Source: Gammaproteobacteria bacterium GWE2_37_16
Lineage (GTDB): Bacteria; Pseudomonadota; Gammaproteobacteria; UBA9339
Length of the DNA: 18,063 bases
Assembly: GCA_001801285.1 (NCBI GenBank)
Contig: MGXG01000006.1
Coordinates: forward strand, 623 to 18,685
Direction of reading: 5' to 3'
The notes beneath the pieces are model-generated. The model saw nothing but the letters and a program-made list of their open reading frames with translations, was not told the DNA's origin and did no database searches. Shown piece after piece: positions 1-7,559 of the stretch (position 1 is its first letter; each line of letters begins with the position of its first letter). A program made the translations under genes and the position numbers.

Positions 1-1
1 T

Positions 2-319
2 TGTAACAATAAATTAGATTTACATTTCGGGCATTGTAAAGAATTTTCCATAATAAAAATCGATCCTAAAACACAGAAAATATTATCTCGAGAAAATGTG
101 AAAGCCCCGCCTCATGAACCAGGTCTTTTACCGCCGTGGCTGGCTAAGTTACATGTAAATATTGTAATAGCAGGTGGTATGGGGCAAAGAGCAAAAGAGT
201 TATTTACTAAACAAGATATTACTGTGTTGGTTGGCGCACCGCAACTTTCACCAGAGGAATTGGTTGGAAAATATTTAAAAGGTACACTAATATGTGGAGA
301 AAATTGCTGTGATCACTAA
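2..319 (+). CDS. NifX/NifB-like iron-molybdenum cluster-binding protein (5' partial)
   Basis: The reading frame is already open at base 2 and runs to TAA at 317-319, so the true start lies just outside the window. The fragment contains an FGHC motif (residues 9-12 of the visible part) and ends in a cysteine-rich tail, CGENCCDH. Both are typical of the small dinitrogenase iron-molybdenum cofactor biosynthesis domain family (NifX/NafY/NifB C-terminal type). Family members usually begin with a short beta strand and reach the FGHC-like motif within about 15-20 residues, so probably only a handful of N-terminal residues are missing. Many members occur in organisms that do not fix nitrogen and are thought to bind Fe-S or Mo-Fe-S clusters. 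No other nif cofactor gene is visible, so nitrogen fixation should not be inferred. An internal GTG at 98 could be mistaken for a start, but it would remove the FGHC motif. The gene overlaps the following thioesterase. Confidence 0.82.
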   Translation, partial: CNNKLDLHFGHCKEFSIIKIDPKTQKILSRENVKAPPHEPGLLPPWLAKLHVNIVIAGGMGQRAKELFTKQDITVLVGAPQLSPEELVGKYLKGTLICGENCCDH

Positions 320-755
320 ACAATTAGAAACTAAACATTGGCATGATAACTGTGCCATATGTGGTAAAAGAAATTTACTTTCTCTAGAGTTGGATTTTAT
401 TTCTACTGAGAATCAGTCTATTTCAGCACAGTTTAAGTCGCATAGTGGACTGCAGGGATATGATGGATATTTACATGGTGGAGTAATTAGTTCTCTACTA
501 GACGCTGCGATGACTCACTGCTTATTTCATTATGGAGTTGTTGCGGTTACTGGTGATCTGCGTATACGTTTTTTGCACTTAATTCCGTGCGACGCATATG
601 TAGTTGTAAACGCGCAAATTAAAGCTATAAAATATGGAATATATATAGTTACTGCTGAATTACTAGTTAACGATCATGTTATGGCAAAGGCTGAAGCAAA
701 ATTTGTTAAATATGGGGGGAGTGTTATGGGGCATCAAACCGAATGCCATTTATAA
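309..755 (+). CDS. PaaI-type hotdog-fold thioesterase
   Basis: A protein of about 148 residues with the hotdog thioesterase signature. It has an N-terminal CAICG cysteine pair followed by a GLQGYDGYLHGGVISSLLDA segment; HGG opens the long hotdog helix that carries the active-site region in the PaaI/YdiI class. Such enzymes hydrolyse acyl-CoA thioesters, but the substrate cannot be read from the sequence. The frame is open from a GTG at 294. I prefer the GTG at 309 because GGAGA at 296-300 lies eight bases ahead of it, whereas the 294 start has only a poor AAAAGG. Either start overlaps the upstream cluster-binding gene (11 or 26 bases), which suggests translational coupling. The CxxC near the N-terminus is common in this subfamily. 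I see no signal peptide or membrane segment. Family assignment is secure; physiological role is open. Confidence 0.8.
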   Translation: MITKQLETKHWHDNCAICGKRNLLSLELDFISTENQSISAQFKSHSGLQGYDGYLHGGVISSLLDAAMTHCLFHYGVVAVTGDLRIRFLHLIPCDAYVVVNAQIKAIKYGIYIVTAELLVNDHVMAKAEAKFVKYGGSVMGHQTECHL

Positions 756-831
756 GAAGAACCACCAGCGGCACATACTAGCAGATATTATTGTTTAAGC
801 CGAATTGAATCACATTAAATATTCCCTTTCC

Positions 832-859
832 TAGACAACTACTATTATAGTTTTATAAT
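832..859 (+). promoter_or_regulatory. sigma70-like promoter of the pgm-usp-glgP operon
   Basis: TAGACA at 832-837 (five of six bases of the -35 consensus) is followed by a 16-base spacer and a perfect TATAAT at 854-859. Transcription would start near 866, giving a leader of about 65 bases before the pgm start codon at 931. It is the best promoter candidate in the 175-base gap between the thioesterase and pgm. The rest of that gap is AT-rich and shows no operator I can name. Confidence 0.6.
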
Positions 860-930
860 AAATCTATATTGGAAATATTGTGCTTAATATTGCATAGAAA
901 CCATTGCTGATAATGGAAGGGGGCAACATA

Positions 931-2568
931 ATGAAAGAGAGTGTTTATGCAGGGAAACCCGCTGAGCCAACAATGTTGGTTAATATACCTAAACTCATAA
1001 CGGCTTATTATACCGAAACTCCTGATCCATCAATACCAGAACAACGAGTTGCCTTTGGCACCTCAGGACACCGGGGCTCCGCTTTTGACAGAGCATTCAA
1101 TGAAAATCATATTCTTGCCATTACGCAAGCCATTTGCCTATACCGTAAATGGCAAAAAATTGATGGTCCACTATTTCTTGGTATAGACACACACGCCCTA
1201 TCCATTCCCGCTCTTGCTAGTGCGCTTGAAGTTCTAGCAGCCAATCAAGTAGAAGTTATGCTTGCGGATAATGATGAATACACTCCAACTCCGGTTATTT
1301 CCCATGCTATTCTTACGTACAATCGTGGACGCAAGGCGGCATTTGCCGATGGCATAGTAATTACACCTTCGCATAATCCGCCGCATGATGGAGGTTTTAA
1401 ATACAACCCCCCTAATGGTGGTCCAGCAGAAACCAATGTTACCAACTGGATCGAAGCGAAAGCGAATGAATTTCTTCTGAAAAATCTTTTAGATGTAAAA
1501 AGGATTCCTTACGAAAAAGCCCTTCGCGCTAACACGACACATCGCTACAATTATCTCGATGCTTATGTGGGCGATCTTGGTAATGTACTCGACATGGACA
1601 TTATTCGTGATGCTAAAATTAGTATGGGAGTTGATCCTCTCGGTGGTGCAGGAGTTCACTACTGGCAACCAATTGCTGAAAAATATGGATTGAATTTGAC
1701 AGTTGTTAATAAAACAGTCGATCCAACTTTTAGCTTTATGACAGTGGATTGGGACGGTCAAATTCGTATGGACCCATCATCTCCTTATGCGATGCAAAGA
1801 TTAATTGGATTAAAAGATCGCTTTGATATTGCCTTTGCGTGTGATGCTGATCACGACAGGCACGGCATTGTTACCAAGAGTACCGGATTGTTGGCTCCTA
1901 ATCATTACCTTGCAGTTGCCATTTTTTACCTTTTCCAACATCGATCGAAGTGGTGGAAAGATGCAGCGGTTGGGAAAACATTGGTAAGTAGTAATATGAT
2001 TGATCTTGTTACCGCAAAACTTGGTCGCAAGCTCTACGAAGTACCAGTTGGCTTTAAGTGGTTTGTGGATGGTTTACTTGATGGCTCTCTTGGCTTTGGC
2101 GGCGAAGAAAGTGCCGGCGCATCTTTCGTTCGCATGGATGGCAGTGTTTGGACAACGGACAAAGATGGAATTGTTCCAGCGTTACTTGCCGCAGAAATAA
2201 CAGCAAAAATGGGTCGTGATCCAGGCGAAATTTATCACGAACTTACACGTGAATTTGGTGAACCTGTTTATGATCGTGTGGAAGCACCAGCTACCCAGAA
2301 ACAAAAAGAAGCACTAAAAAAACTCTCATCAGAGCAGGTTAAACGTACCGACTTGGCTGGCGAAAAAATCGATACCATCCTCACTCATGCGCCAGGCAAT
2401 AACGCGCCCATTGGCGGGGTGAAGGTAATAGCAAAGAGTGGATGGTTTGCGGCACGTCCATCTGGGACTGAAGATATTTACAAAATTTATGCGGAAAGCT
2501 TCCGGGGTGAAGATCATCTGCGCCGTATCATCGAGGAAGCTCAGATGATTGTAAACGATGCCTTTTAA
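931..2568 (+). CDS. pgm: phosphoglucomutase, alpha-D-glucose-specific
   Basis: Interconverts glucose-1-phosphate and glucose-6-phosphate in the cytoplasm, linking glycogen breakdown to glycolysis. At 545 residues it matches the E. coli Pgm type (546 residues) along its whole length. Visible landmarks are FGTSGHRGS near the N-terminus, the catalytic phosphoserine loop TPSHNPP with Ser147, the metal-binding loop DADHDRHG, the sugar-binding loop GFGGEESAGAS and the phosphate-binding loop RPSGTED near the C-terminus, so the enzyme looks intact. The frame extends upstream to a TTG at 904 and an ATG at 913. I choose ATG 931 because the strong purine run GGAAGGGGG at 916-924 sits just ahead of it and the protein then starts like E. 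coli Pgm. It is the first gene of an operon with stress proteins and glycogen phosphorylase. A decayed copy of its last codons reappears at 3142-3285. Confidence 0.96.
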   Translation: MKESVYAGKPAEPTMLVNIPKLITAYYTETPDPSIPEQRVAFGTSGHRGSAFDRAFNENHILAITQAICLYRKWQKIDGPLFLGIDTHALSIPALASALEVLAANQVEVMLADNDEYTPTPVISHAILTYNRGRKAAFADGIVITPSHNPPHDGGFKYNPPNGGPAETNVTNWIEAKANEFLLKNLLDVKRIPYEKALRANTTHRYNYLDAYVGDLGNVLDMDIIRDAKISMGVDPLGGAGVHYWQPIAEKYGLNLTVVNKTVDPTFSFMTVDWDGQIRMDPSSPYAMQRLIGLKDRFDIAFACDADHDRHGIVTKSTGLLAPNHYLAVAIFYLFQHRSKWWKDAAVGKTLVSSNMIDLVTAKLGRKLYEVPVGFKWFVDGLLDGSLGFGGEESAGASFVRMDGSVWTTDKDGIVPALLAAEITAKMGRDPGEIYHELTREFGEPVYDRVEAPATQKQKEALKKLSSEQVKRTDLAGEKIDTILTHAPGNNAPIGGVKVIAKSGWFAARPSGTEDIYKIYAESFRGEDHLRRIIEEAQMIVNDAF

Positions 2569-2585
2569 TTATTAATGATAAAATA

Positions 2586-2591
2586 AAGGAG
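2586..2591 (+). promoter_or_regulatory. strong ribosome binding site of usp1
   Basis: A perfect AAGGAG lies six bases before the ATG at 2598. It matters because the paralogous usp2 keeps the same downstream context (ACTATATGATTTC) but has only a decayed ACGGG at the equivalent place, which suggests unequal translation of the two copies. Confidence 0.7.
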
Positions 2592-2597
2592 AACTAT

Positions 2598-3140
2598 ATG
2601 ATTTCGAAAATTCTTATTCCAACAGATGGGTCAAAAGCAGCGCAAAAAGCGGCGATGCGCGCTATTGATCTTGCAAAACAGTTAAAAGCTTCAGTATTTG
2701 TTCTTAGTGTTATTGATAAGCACGTATTGACAGTGCTCCAGGAAATGCCTGTATCTGATAGTACAGTGGTCAAGACAATGTTTTCCCTAGGTACTGCAAA
2801 AAATGCAATGAAGACGATTTATGAACATATGCACGATGCTGCTGAAAGGCGTGCCATTGAGATAAAAAAACTCTGTGAAAAAAACAAATTACAGTCAAAG
2901 ATTGTAATAACGACCGGTCATCCTGCTGAAGAGATATTAAAAGTAGCCGAAAAATTAAAAGTGGATCTCATAGTTATGGGTTCACATGGGCGTAGCTCGT
3001 TAGTAGCTGCGGTTCTAGGCAGTGTTGCCTATGGTGTAATCCATCAAGATACAAAAATTCCTGTTATGGTGGTAAGGATAGAAAAGAAAGCGCGGAAGGT
3101 TGTTGGAGATACTAAAAATGTCTCGGCAATATTTGCATAG
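2598..3140 (+). CDS. universal stress protein UspA family (copy 1)
   Basis: A single-domain cytoplasmic Usp protein of 180 residues. It starts with the usual strand MISKILIPTDGS and carries a complete ATP-binding pattern G-2x-G-9x-G-S, beginning at Gly128 (GSHGRSSLVAAVLGS). The domain normally ends soon after the PVMVV strand, at about 140-150 residues; here about 25 further basic and polar residues follow. That tail overlaps the region where a relic of the pgm 3' end begins, so it may be sequence acquired during a tandem duplication rather than a functional extension. It lies 29 bases behind pgm and is evidently cotranscribed with it. The position beside glycogen genes suggests a starvation or low-oxygen role, which is inference. 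Confidence 0.92.
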   Translation: MISKILIPTDGSKAAQKAAMRAIDLAKQLKASVFVLSVIDKHVLTVLQEMPVSDSTVVKTMFSLGTAKNAMKTIYEHMHDAAERRAIEIKKLCEKNKLQSKIVITTGHPAEEILKVAEKLKVDLIVMGSHGRSSLVAAVLGSVAYGVIHQDTKIPVMVVRIEKKARKVVGDTKNVSAIFA

Positions 3141-3141
3141 C

Positions 3142-3285
3142 AGTAGGTGGCGTTTGAATCTTAATTCGACTATAGATATTAAGGAACCGAATATATTTAA
3201 AGCTTATGTGGAGAGCTTACAGAATGTAGATCATCTACGCTATATCATCGAGGAAACTCCAACGATTGTAAATCGATGCTTTTAG
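3142..3285 (+). pseudogene. decayed duplicate of the pgm 3' end
   Basis: Read in the frame ending at TAG 3283-3285, this stretch encodes a recognisable copy of the last codons of pgm. YVESLQNVDHLRYIIEE parallels YAESFRGEDHLRRIIEE in Pgm. Over the final 26 residues I count 15 identities. The upstream part is still alignable (S-x-W, then a degraded phosphate-loop region), but the RPSGTED motif has gone. It has no start codon or ribosome binding site of its own in a sensible place, since the nearest ATG lies inside usp1. It sits directly before usp2 exactly as the real pgm end sits before usp1, so it is a relic of a tandem duplication. Confidence 0.85.
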
Positions 3286-3308
3286 ATCATCAATTAACGG
3301 GTAACTAT

Positions 3309-3755
3309 ATGATTTCAAAAATTCTTGTACCGATAGACGGGTCTAAAGCAGCCCAAAAGGCTGCAAGTTATGCAGTTAATCTAGCAAAACAGTTAAAAGC
3401 TAAAGTATTTATTTTAAGTGTTATTGATACTCATTTATTTATATTCCAGAAAATGCCCGTATCAGGCACTATAGGACACATAATGGATCCACTTAATGAT
3501 TACTTGCATGAAGTTGCTGACATGTATACTAAAGAAATAAAACAACTCTGTGGAGAAAACGGGATACAATCGGAGGTTGTAATAACAATAGGGCATCCAG
3601 TTGAGGAGATTATCAAAGAGGCAGAAAAATTAAAGGTTGATATCATTGTTATGGGTTCCCACGGACATAGCGCTTTAGCAGCCACAATTCTCGGTGGTGT
3701 TACATATGGAGTGATCCATAAAGACACAAAAACACCTGTTTTGGTAGTAAAATAA
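3309..3755 (+). CDS. universal stress protein UspA family (copy 2)
   Basis: A 148-residue Usp protein, clearly paralogous to the first copy: the first 43 residues are nearly the same and the C-terminal ATP-loop region is closely similar. The phosphate-binding pattern is GSHG, nine residues, then GG, so the final Ser/Thr of the canonical G-2x-G-9x-G-S/T is glycine; nucleotide binding may be weaker. The protein ends at the usual PVLVVK, without the tail of copy 1. The frame reaches upstream to 3276, but ATG 3309 aligns with the copy 1 start and is preferred. The upstream ACGGG is a poor ribosome binding site. Its stop codon overlaps the glycogen phosphorylase start (TAATG), which implies coupling. 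Confidence 0.9.
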   Translation: MISKILVPIDGSKAAQKAASYAVNLAKQLKAKVFILSVIDTHLFIFQKMPVSGTIGHIMDPLNDYLHEVADMYTKEIKQLCGENGIQSEVVITIGHPVEEIIKEAEKLKVDIIVMGSHGHSALAATILGGVTYGVIHKDTKTPVLVVK

Positions 3756-6271
3756 TGAACGGACTTTTACCCATGGAAATCGAAGGAGTTGGCTCCCTGG
3801 TCGAACTTGCCTTGGATATGCGCTGGTCATGGAGCCATGCTACCGATAAAATATGGCGGCAACTTGATCCTAAATTGTGGGAATTAACTAAAAATCCATG
3901 GGTAGTTCTTCAGGCTGTATCACGAGATAAACTTAAGCAGATGCTACTTGATCCAGCATTTCGTAAGGAAGTAGATGGGTATATCCAAAAAAATAAGCAA
4001 GCAACAGAAACACCAGCATGGTTTCAGCAAAAATATCCACAAGATCCTTTAACCTGTGTCGCTTATTTTAGTATGGAATTTATGCTGAGCGAGGCTTTGC
4101 CTATTTATTCAGGTGGGCTTGGTAATGTAGCTGGTGATCAGCTCAAAGCCGCCAGCGATATGGGCATACCAGTTATTGGGATAGGATTACTATACCAGCA
4201 AGGCTATTTTCGTCAGGTGATTAATAGAGATGGGATACAGGTGGCAATTTATCCCTATAATGATCCAGGACAATTGCCTATTACTCCTTTGCGCCAGGCG
4301 AATGGCGAATGGTTGCGACTGGAAGTTGTGCTTCCAGGTTATTCGGTGTGGCTGCGCACTTGGCAGGTCCAGGTTGGCAGAGTTAAGCTTTATCTCTTAG
4401 ATAGTAATGACGCTGCGAATTTCCCGGTTCATAGGGGTATTACCAGCGAACTTTATGGAGGAGATTCTGAGTTGCGGCTTAAGCAAGAGCTTATACTCGG
4501 GATTGGCGGCTGGCGGCTGCTCGAAGCACTGGGTGTCCAGCCAAAAGTTTGTCATCTAAATGAGGGGCATGCAGCTTTCGCTGTCTTGGAACGTGCCCGA
4601 AGTTTTATGCAAAAAAGTGGGCAGTCTTTTGAAATTGCTCTGGCTGCAACACGAGCAGGAAATCTTTTTACTACTCATACAGCTGTGATAGCAGGATTTG
4701 ATTGTTTTTCACCGGAACTTATAAATCAATATCTTGGTCGGTACGCACGGGAAAAATTAGGTATTTCATTTCACGATTTGTTGGCACTGGGACGTCAAAA
4801 TAGTGAAAATGATGTGGAGCCTTTTAATATGGCGTATCTGGCAATCCGTGGTAGTGGTGCGGTAAATGGCGTGAGTCGGTTACATGGAAAAGTGAGTAGA
4901 CAGCTTTTTGCTTCCCTCTTTCCAGGCTGGCCAATAGATGAAGTTCCTGTTGGGCATGTAACTAATGGAGTTCATATGCCGACCTGGGATTCAGCAGCAG
5001 CTGACGAACTTTGGACAGAAGCGTGCGGGAAAGATCGCTGGCTAGGGACGACGGAAACCTTGGAGCAGGATATTCGTGAGATTACAGATATTAAGCTTTG
5101 GCAGTTCCGTAGCAATGTCAGAAAATCTTTTGTTGAATATGCTCGTGAGCGATTATCTAGGCAACTAACATCATCTGGCGCATCGCCCCAAAAGCTTGAC
5201 GAAGCACAACATATATTTGCCTCCGACACCCTGACATTAGGTTTTGCACGGCGCTTCGCAACCTATAAACGACCGAATTTACTATTACACGATCCAGAGC
5301 GTCTAGCTAAGTTATTAACCAATTCAGAACATCCTGTGCAACTAGTTATAGCCGGGAAAGCTCATCCCAAAGATTTAGCAGGACAAGCATTGATTCAAGA
5401 ATGGATACATTTTATTCGACGGCCAGAGATACATTCCCACGTTATTTTTCTTAGTGACTACGATATGTTATTGGCTGAACGTCTGGTGCAGGGAGTGGAT
5501 GTCTGGATCAACACACCGCGGCGCCCTTGGGAGGCAAGTGGTACGAGCGGTATGAAAGTATTAGTCAATGGAGGTCTCAATTTTTCTGAGTTAGATGGTT
5601 GGTGGGCTGAAGCATATACCACTGAAGTTGGCTGGGCATTAGGTGATGGTGAAAATCATGGAGATGATTCTGGGTTGGACGCGATTGAAGCTGAAGCACT
5701 CTATGCGATATTGGAACAGAAAGTAATTCCAGAGTTTTATCGAAGGAATGACCAAGGCATACCAACTGAATGGGTAGCACGAATTCGGGAGAGTATGGCA
5801 CGACTAACACCGCTTTTTTCCACAAACCGAGCAGTGCGTGAATATACCGAGCACCACTATCTTCCTGCTGCAGCTTTATATAGAAAGCGCGTCGCCAATA
5901 ATGGTGCAATAAGCAAGAATATAGTTAACTTTGAGCATGCTCTGAAAGATAAATGGGCAACGTTACGTTTTGGGGAAGTGAAAATTGAAACTCGTGGCGA
6001 GCAGCATATATTTGAAATTCAGGTCTATCTGAATAGTATAGATCCCAATATGGTACAGGTAGAACTCTATGCTGATGGAATTATGAACAGCCCTCCTTTC
6101 TGCCAAAAAATGGAAAGTATTCGTCAGCTGGATAAGGCACCGGGCGGTTATGTTTATAGCGTAGCTGTACCTTCAATCCGTCCGGCAACTGACTATACAG
6201 CGCGCATTATACCACACCATGAAGATGTTTCCGTACCTCTAGAAATAAATTCCATTTTATGGCAGCGATGA
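3755..6271 (+). CDS. glgP: alpha-glucan (glycogen) phosphorylase
   Basis: Phosphorolyses alpha-1,4-glucan chains to glucose-1-phosphate, the substrate of Pgm in the same operon. The protein has 838 residues. It starts with the DUF3417-type N-terminal domain found in the archaeal/Thermotoga-like phosphorylase branch (AYFSMEF and YSGGLGNVAGDQLKAASD at about residues 108-135). Further in are HLNEGHAAF, the VTNGVH segment, FARRFATYKRPNLL, and the pyridoxal-phosphate loop EASGTSGMKVLVNGGLN with Lys601 as the expected Schiff-base lysine. The last 110 residues form a C-terminal extension seen in this branch. The ATG shares one base with the usp2 stop, so translation is likely coupled; no clear separate ribosome binding site is visible. 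It appears complete. Family assignment is strong; chain-length preference (glycogen or maltodextrin) cannot be read. Confidence 0.95.
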   Translation: MNGLLPMEIEGVGSLVELALDMRWSWSHATDKIWRQLDPKLWELTKNPWVVLQAVSRDKLKQMLLDPAFRKEVDGYIQKNKQATETPAWFQQKYPQDPLTCVAYFSMEFMLSEALPIYSGGLGNVAGDQLKAASDMGIPVIGIGLLYQQGYFRQVINRDGIQVAIYPYNDPGQLPITPLRQANGEWLRLEVVLPGYSVWLRTWQVQVGRVKLYLLDSNDAANFPVHRGITSELYGGDSELRLKQELILGIGGWRLLEALGVQPKVCHLNEGHAAFAVLERARSFMQKSGQSFEIALAATRAGNLFTTHTAVIAGFDCFSPELINQYLGRYAREKLGISFHDLLALGRQNSENDVEPFNMAYLAIRGSGAVNGVSRLHGKVSRQLFASLFPGWPIDEVPVGHVTNGVHMPTWDSAAADELWTEACGKDRWLGTTETLEQDIREITDIKLWQFRSNVRKSFVEYARERLSRQLTSSGASPQKLDEAQHIFASDTLTLGFARRFATYKRPNLLLHDPERLAKLLTNSEHPVQLVIAGKAHPKDLAGQALIQEWIHFIRRPEIHSHVIFLSDYDMLLAERLVQGVDVWINTPRRPWEASGTSGMKVLVNGGLNFSELDGWWAEAYTTEVGWALGDGENHGDDSGLDAIEAEALYAILEQKVIPEFYRRNDQGIPTEWVARIRESMARLTPLFSTNRAVREYTEHHYLPAAALYRKRVANNGAISKNIVNFEHALKDKWATLRFGEVKIETRGEQHIFEIQVYLNSIDPNMVQVELYADGIMNSPPFCQKMESIRQLDKAPGGYVYSVAVPSIRPATDYTARIIPHHEDVSVPLEINSILWQR

Positions 6272-6296
6272 TTACTAAAATAATGGAGATGATTTC

Positions 6297-6851
6297 ATGC
6301 AAAAGCTGCCCACCCAAACCATAAAAAGTACGGAACGTCCGCTACATGATTATGTGACAGAGATATCAGAGCAAACTGATGTTCAAGTTGGTGTGCCATT
6401 GCCTATGGGAACCAATGCACGTAATGAAGGGGTAAACTTTGCACTCTTTAGCCGATATGCCAGTCGCGTTCGGCTGGAACTGTTTGATCATTCTGGAGAT
6501 GCAAAGGCTGCTAGAGTATTTGATTTGGACCCAGTAAAGAACCGTACTGGTGATATTTGGCATATCTGGATTAAGGGTATTCGACCTGGACAGATGTATG
6601 CCTATCGGGTAGATGGTCCGTATCAACCCCCAAATGGGTATCGCTTCAATTTTAATAAGATCCTCCTAGATCCATTTGCCACAGCGATCTCGAGATTGCC
6701 TACTTGGGAGTTCGCCCCGGCTTTGGGATATGAAGCGATTGATACTTCCCATGAAACGCTGCAAGATTTATTGACAGAAACTTATCATCTAAATTCCCAG
6801 TCTAGCGCTATATTTATTACTAAATGCACTGTGTCGAAGGAGACTAAATGA
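6297..6851 (+). CDS. truncated glycogen debranching enzyme GlgX, CBM48 domain only
   Basis: The 184-residue product is the N-terminal quarter of a GlgX/isoamylase-type debranching enzyme. VGVPLPMGTNARNEGVNFAL, a GDIWHIWIKGIRPGQMYAYR segment and a GYRFNFNKILLDPFA segment form the CBM48 glycogen-binding domain (about residues 30-125). Similarity fades after ALGYEA but returns briefly at ITKCTVSKE, where intact enzymes have a PKC-V segment just before the GH13 barrel. The whole catalytic barrel, with all its acidic residues, is absent and does not occur elsewhere in the window. The frame is open and clean, with GGAG eight bases before ATG 6297. Its stop overlaps the next start (ATGA), so it is still translated into the HAD gene. 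It is either a decaying pseudogene or a retained stand-alone glycogen-binding module; debranching activity is not expected. Confidence 0.85.
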   Translation: MQKLPTQTIKSTERPLHDYVTEISEQTDVQVGVPLPMGTNARNEGVNFALFSRYASRVRLELFDHSGDAKAARVFDLDPVKNRTGDIWHIWIKGIRPGQMYAYRVDGPYQPPNGYRFNFNKILLDPFATAISRLPTWEFAPALGYEAIDTSHETLQDLLTETYHLNSQSSAIFITKCTVSKETK

Positions 6852-7471
6852 AAAAGAGCAATTCAATTACAACATTGTTTTTAGATATCGGCGGTGTTCT
6901 GCTTACCGATGGGTGGGATCATAATGCTCGCCAGCGGGCAGCAACGAAATTCAATTTAGACATAGCTGAGCTGAATAAACGGCACCATCTTACTTTCGAC
7001 ACTTACGAAGATGGAAAGCTTATGTTGGAAGAATATTTAAAGCGGGTAGTATTCTATGAAAAACGGTCGTTTAGCTCTGCTCATTTTAAGGAATTCATGT
7101 TTGCTCAGTCAAAACCATATCCAAAAATGATAGAGTTGCTTCGTTGGCTTAAGACACAGTATAGATTAAAGATTGTTGCCGTTAGCAATGAAGCGCGAGA
7201 ACTGAACACGTATAGAATTCAAAAATTCAAACTTGCTGAATTTGTAGATTGTTTTGTTTCCTCCTGCTTCGTCCATTTACGAAAGCCTGATGCAGACATT
7301 TTTCGTCTTGCGCTGGATGTCGCGCAAGTTCCGATCAATCGGGTATTGTATTTGGAAAATACCCAAATGTTTGTTCAGATTGCAGAAGGTTTGGGGATTC
7401 AAAGCATTCTTCACGTTGATTATAAGACCACATGCGCGAAACTAGCTTCGTTTGGATTGGAGGTATCATAA
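6848..7471 (+). CDS. HAD superfamily (subfamily IA) phosphatase-like protein
   Basis: A 207-residue haloacid dehalogenase-fold protein. Motif I is FLDIGGVLL with nucleophile Asp13. As in the YihX-like branch, the second Asp of DxD is glycine. Motif II is Ser113 in AVSNEA, and motif III is Lys146 in RKPDADIF. Motif IV reads YLENTQMF (Glu170, Asn171) where most relatives have two acidic residues (DD), so metal binding may be altered. E. coli YihX dephosphorylates glucose-1-phosphate. That substrate would fit this operon, but it is a guess from fold branch and context. AAGGAG lies in the end of the glgX remnant, and the start overlaps its stop by four bases. It is the last gene before the phosphoketolase promoter. 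Confidence 0.83.
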   Translation: MKKSNSITTLFLDIGGVLLTDGWDHNARQRAATKFNLDIAELNKRHHLTFDTYEDGKLMLEEYLKRVVFYEKRSFSSAHFKEFMFAQSKPYPKMIELLRWLKTQYRLKIVAVSNEARELNTYRIQKFKLAEFVDCFVSSCFVHLRKPDADIFRLALDVAQVPINRVLYLENTQMFVQIAEGLGIQSILHVDYKTTCAKLASFGLEVS

Positions 7472-7484
7472 TTTTGAAAAACTT

Positions 7485-7513
7485 TTGAAAATTTTCACTT
7501 TTTAAAGTATAAC
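7485..7513 (+). promoter_or_regulatory. sigma70-like promoter of the phosphoketolase-aldolase operon
   Basis: TTGAAA at 7485-7490, a 17-base spacer and TATAAC at 7508-7513 lie in the 88-base AT-rich gap after the HAD gene. Transcription would start near 7520, giving a 40-base leader. AGGAGA at 7550-7555 is the ribosome binding site for ATG 7560. A direct repeat TTTTGAAAA (7473-7481 and 7484-7492 approximately) overlaps the -35 region and could be an operator, though AT-richness alone could produce it. Confidence 0.62.
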
Positions 7514-7559
7514 ATATTGATTTATAAAGTAATTTTATTTACATGTTTTAGGAGAAACT

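Noticed and set aside
1489..1761. Minus-strand open frames across pgm, glgP, xfp, fba and hsdM (for example 1489-1761, 5577-5909, 10283-10621, 11459-11818).
   Set aside because: They lie antisense to well-recognised genes, show no family motifs and have no ribosome binding sites; they are by-products of codon bias on the coding strand.
3100..3285. A 61-codon open frame between the two usp genes that could be called a small gene.
   Set aside because: Its ATG lies inside usp1 with no ribosome binding site, and its 3' half is a degraded copy of the pgm end, so it is a relic rather than a gene.
7471..7500. GAAAATTTTC palindrome after the HAD gene as a terminator.
   Set aside because: Pure AT core with no stable GC stem; it overlaps a much better promoter reading.
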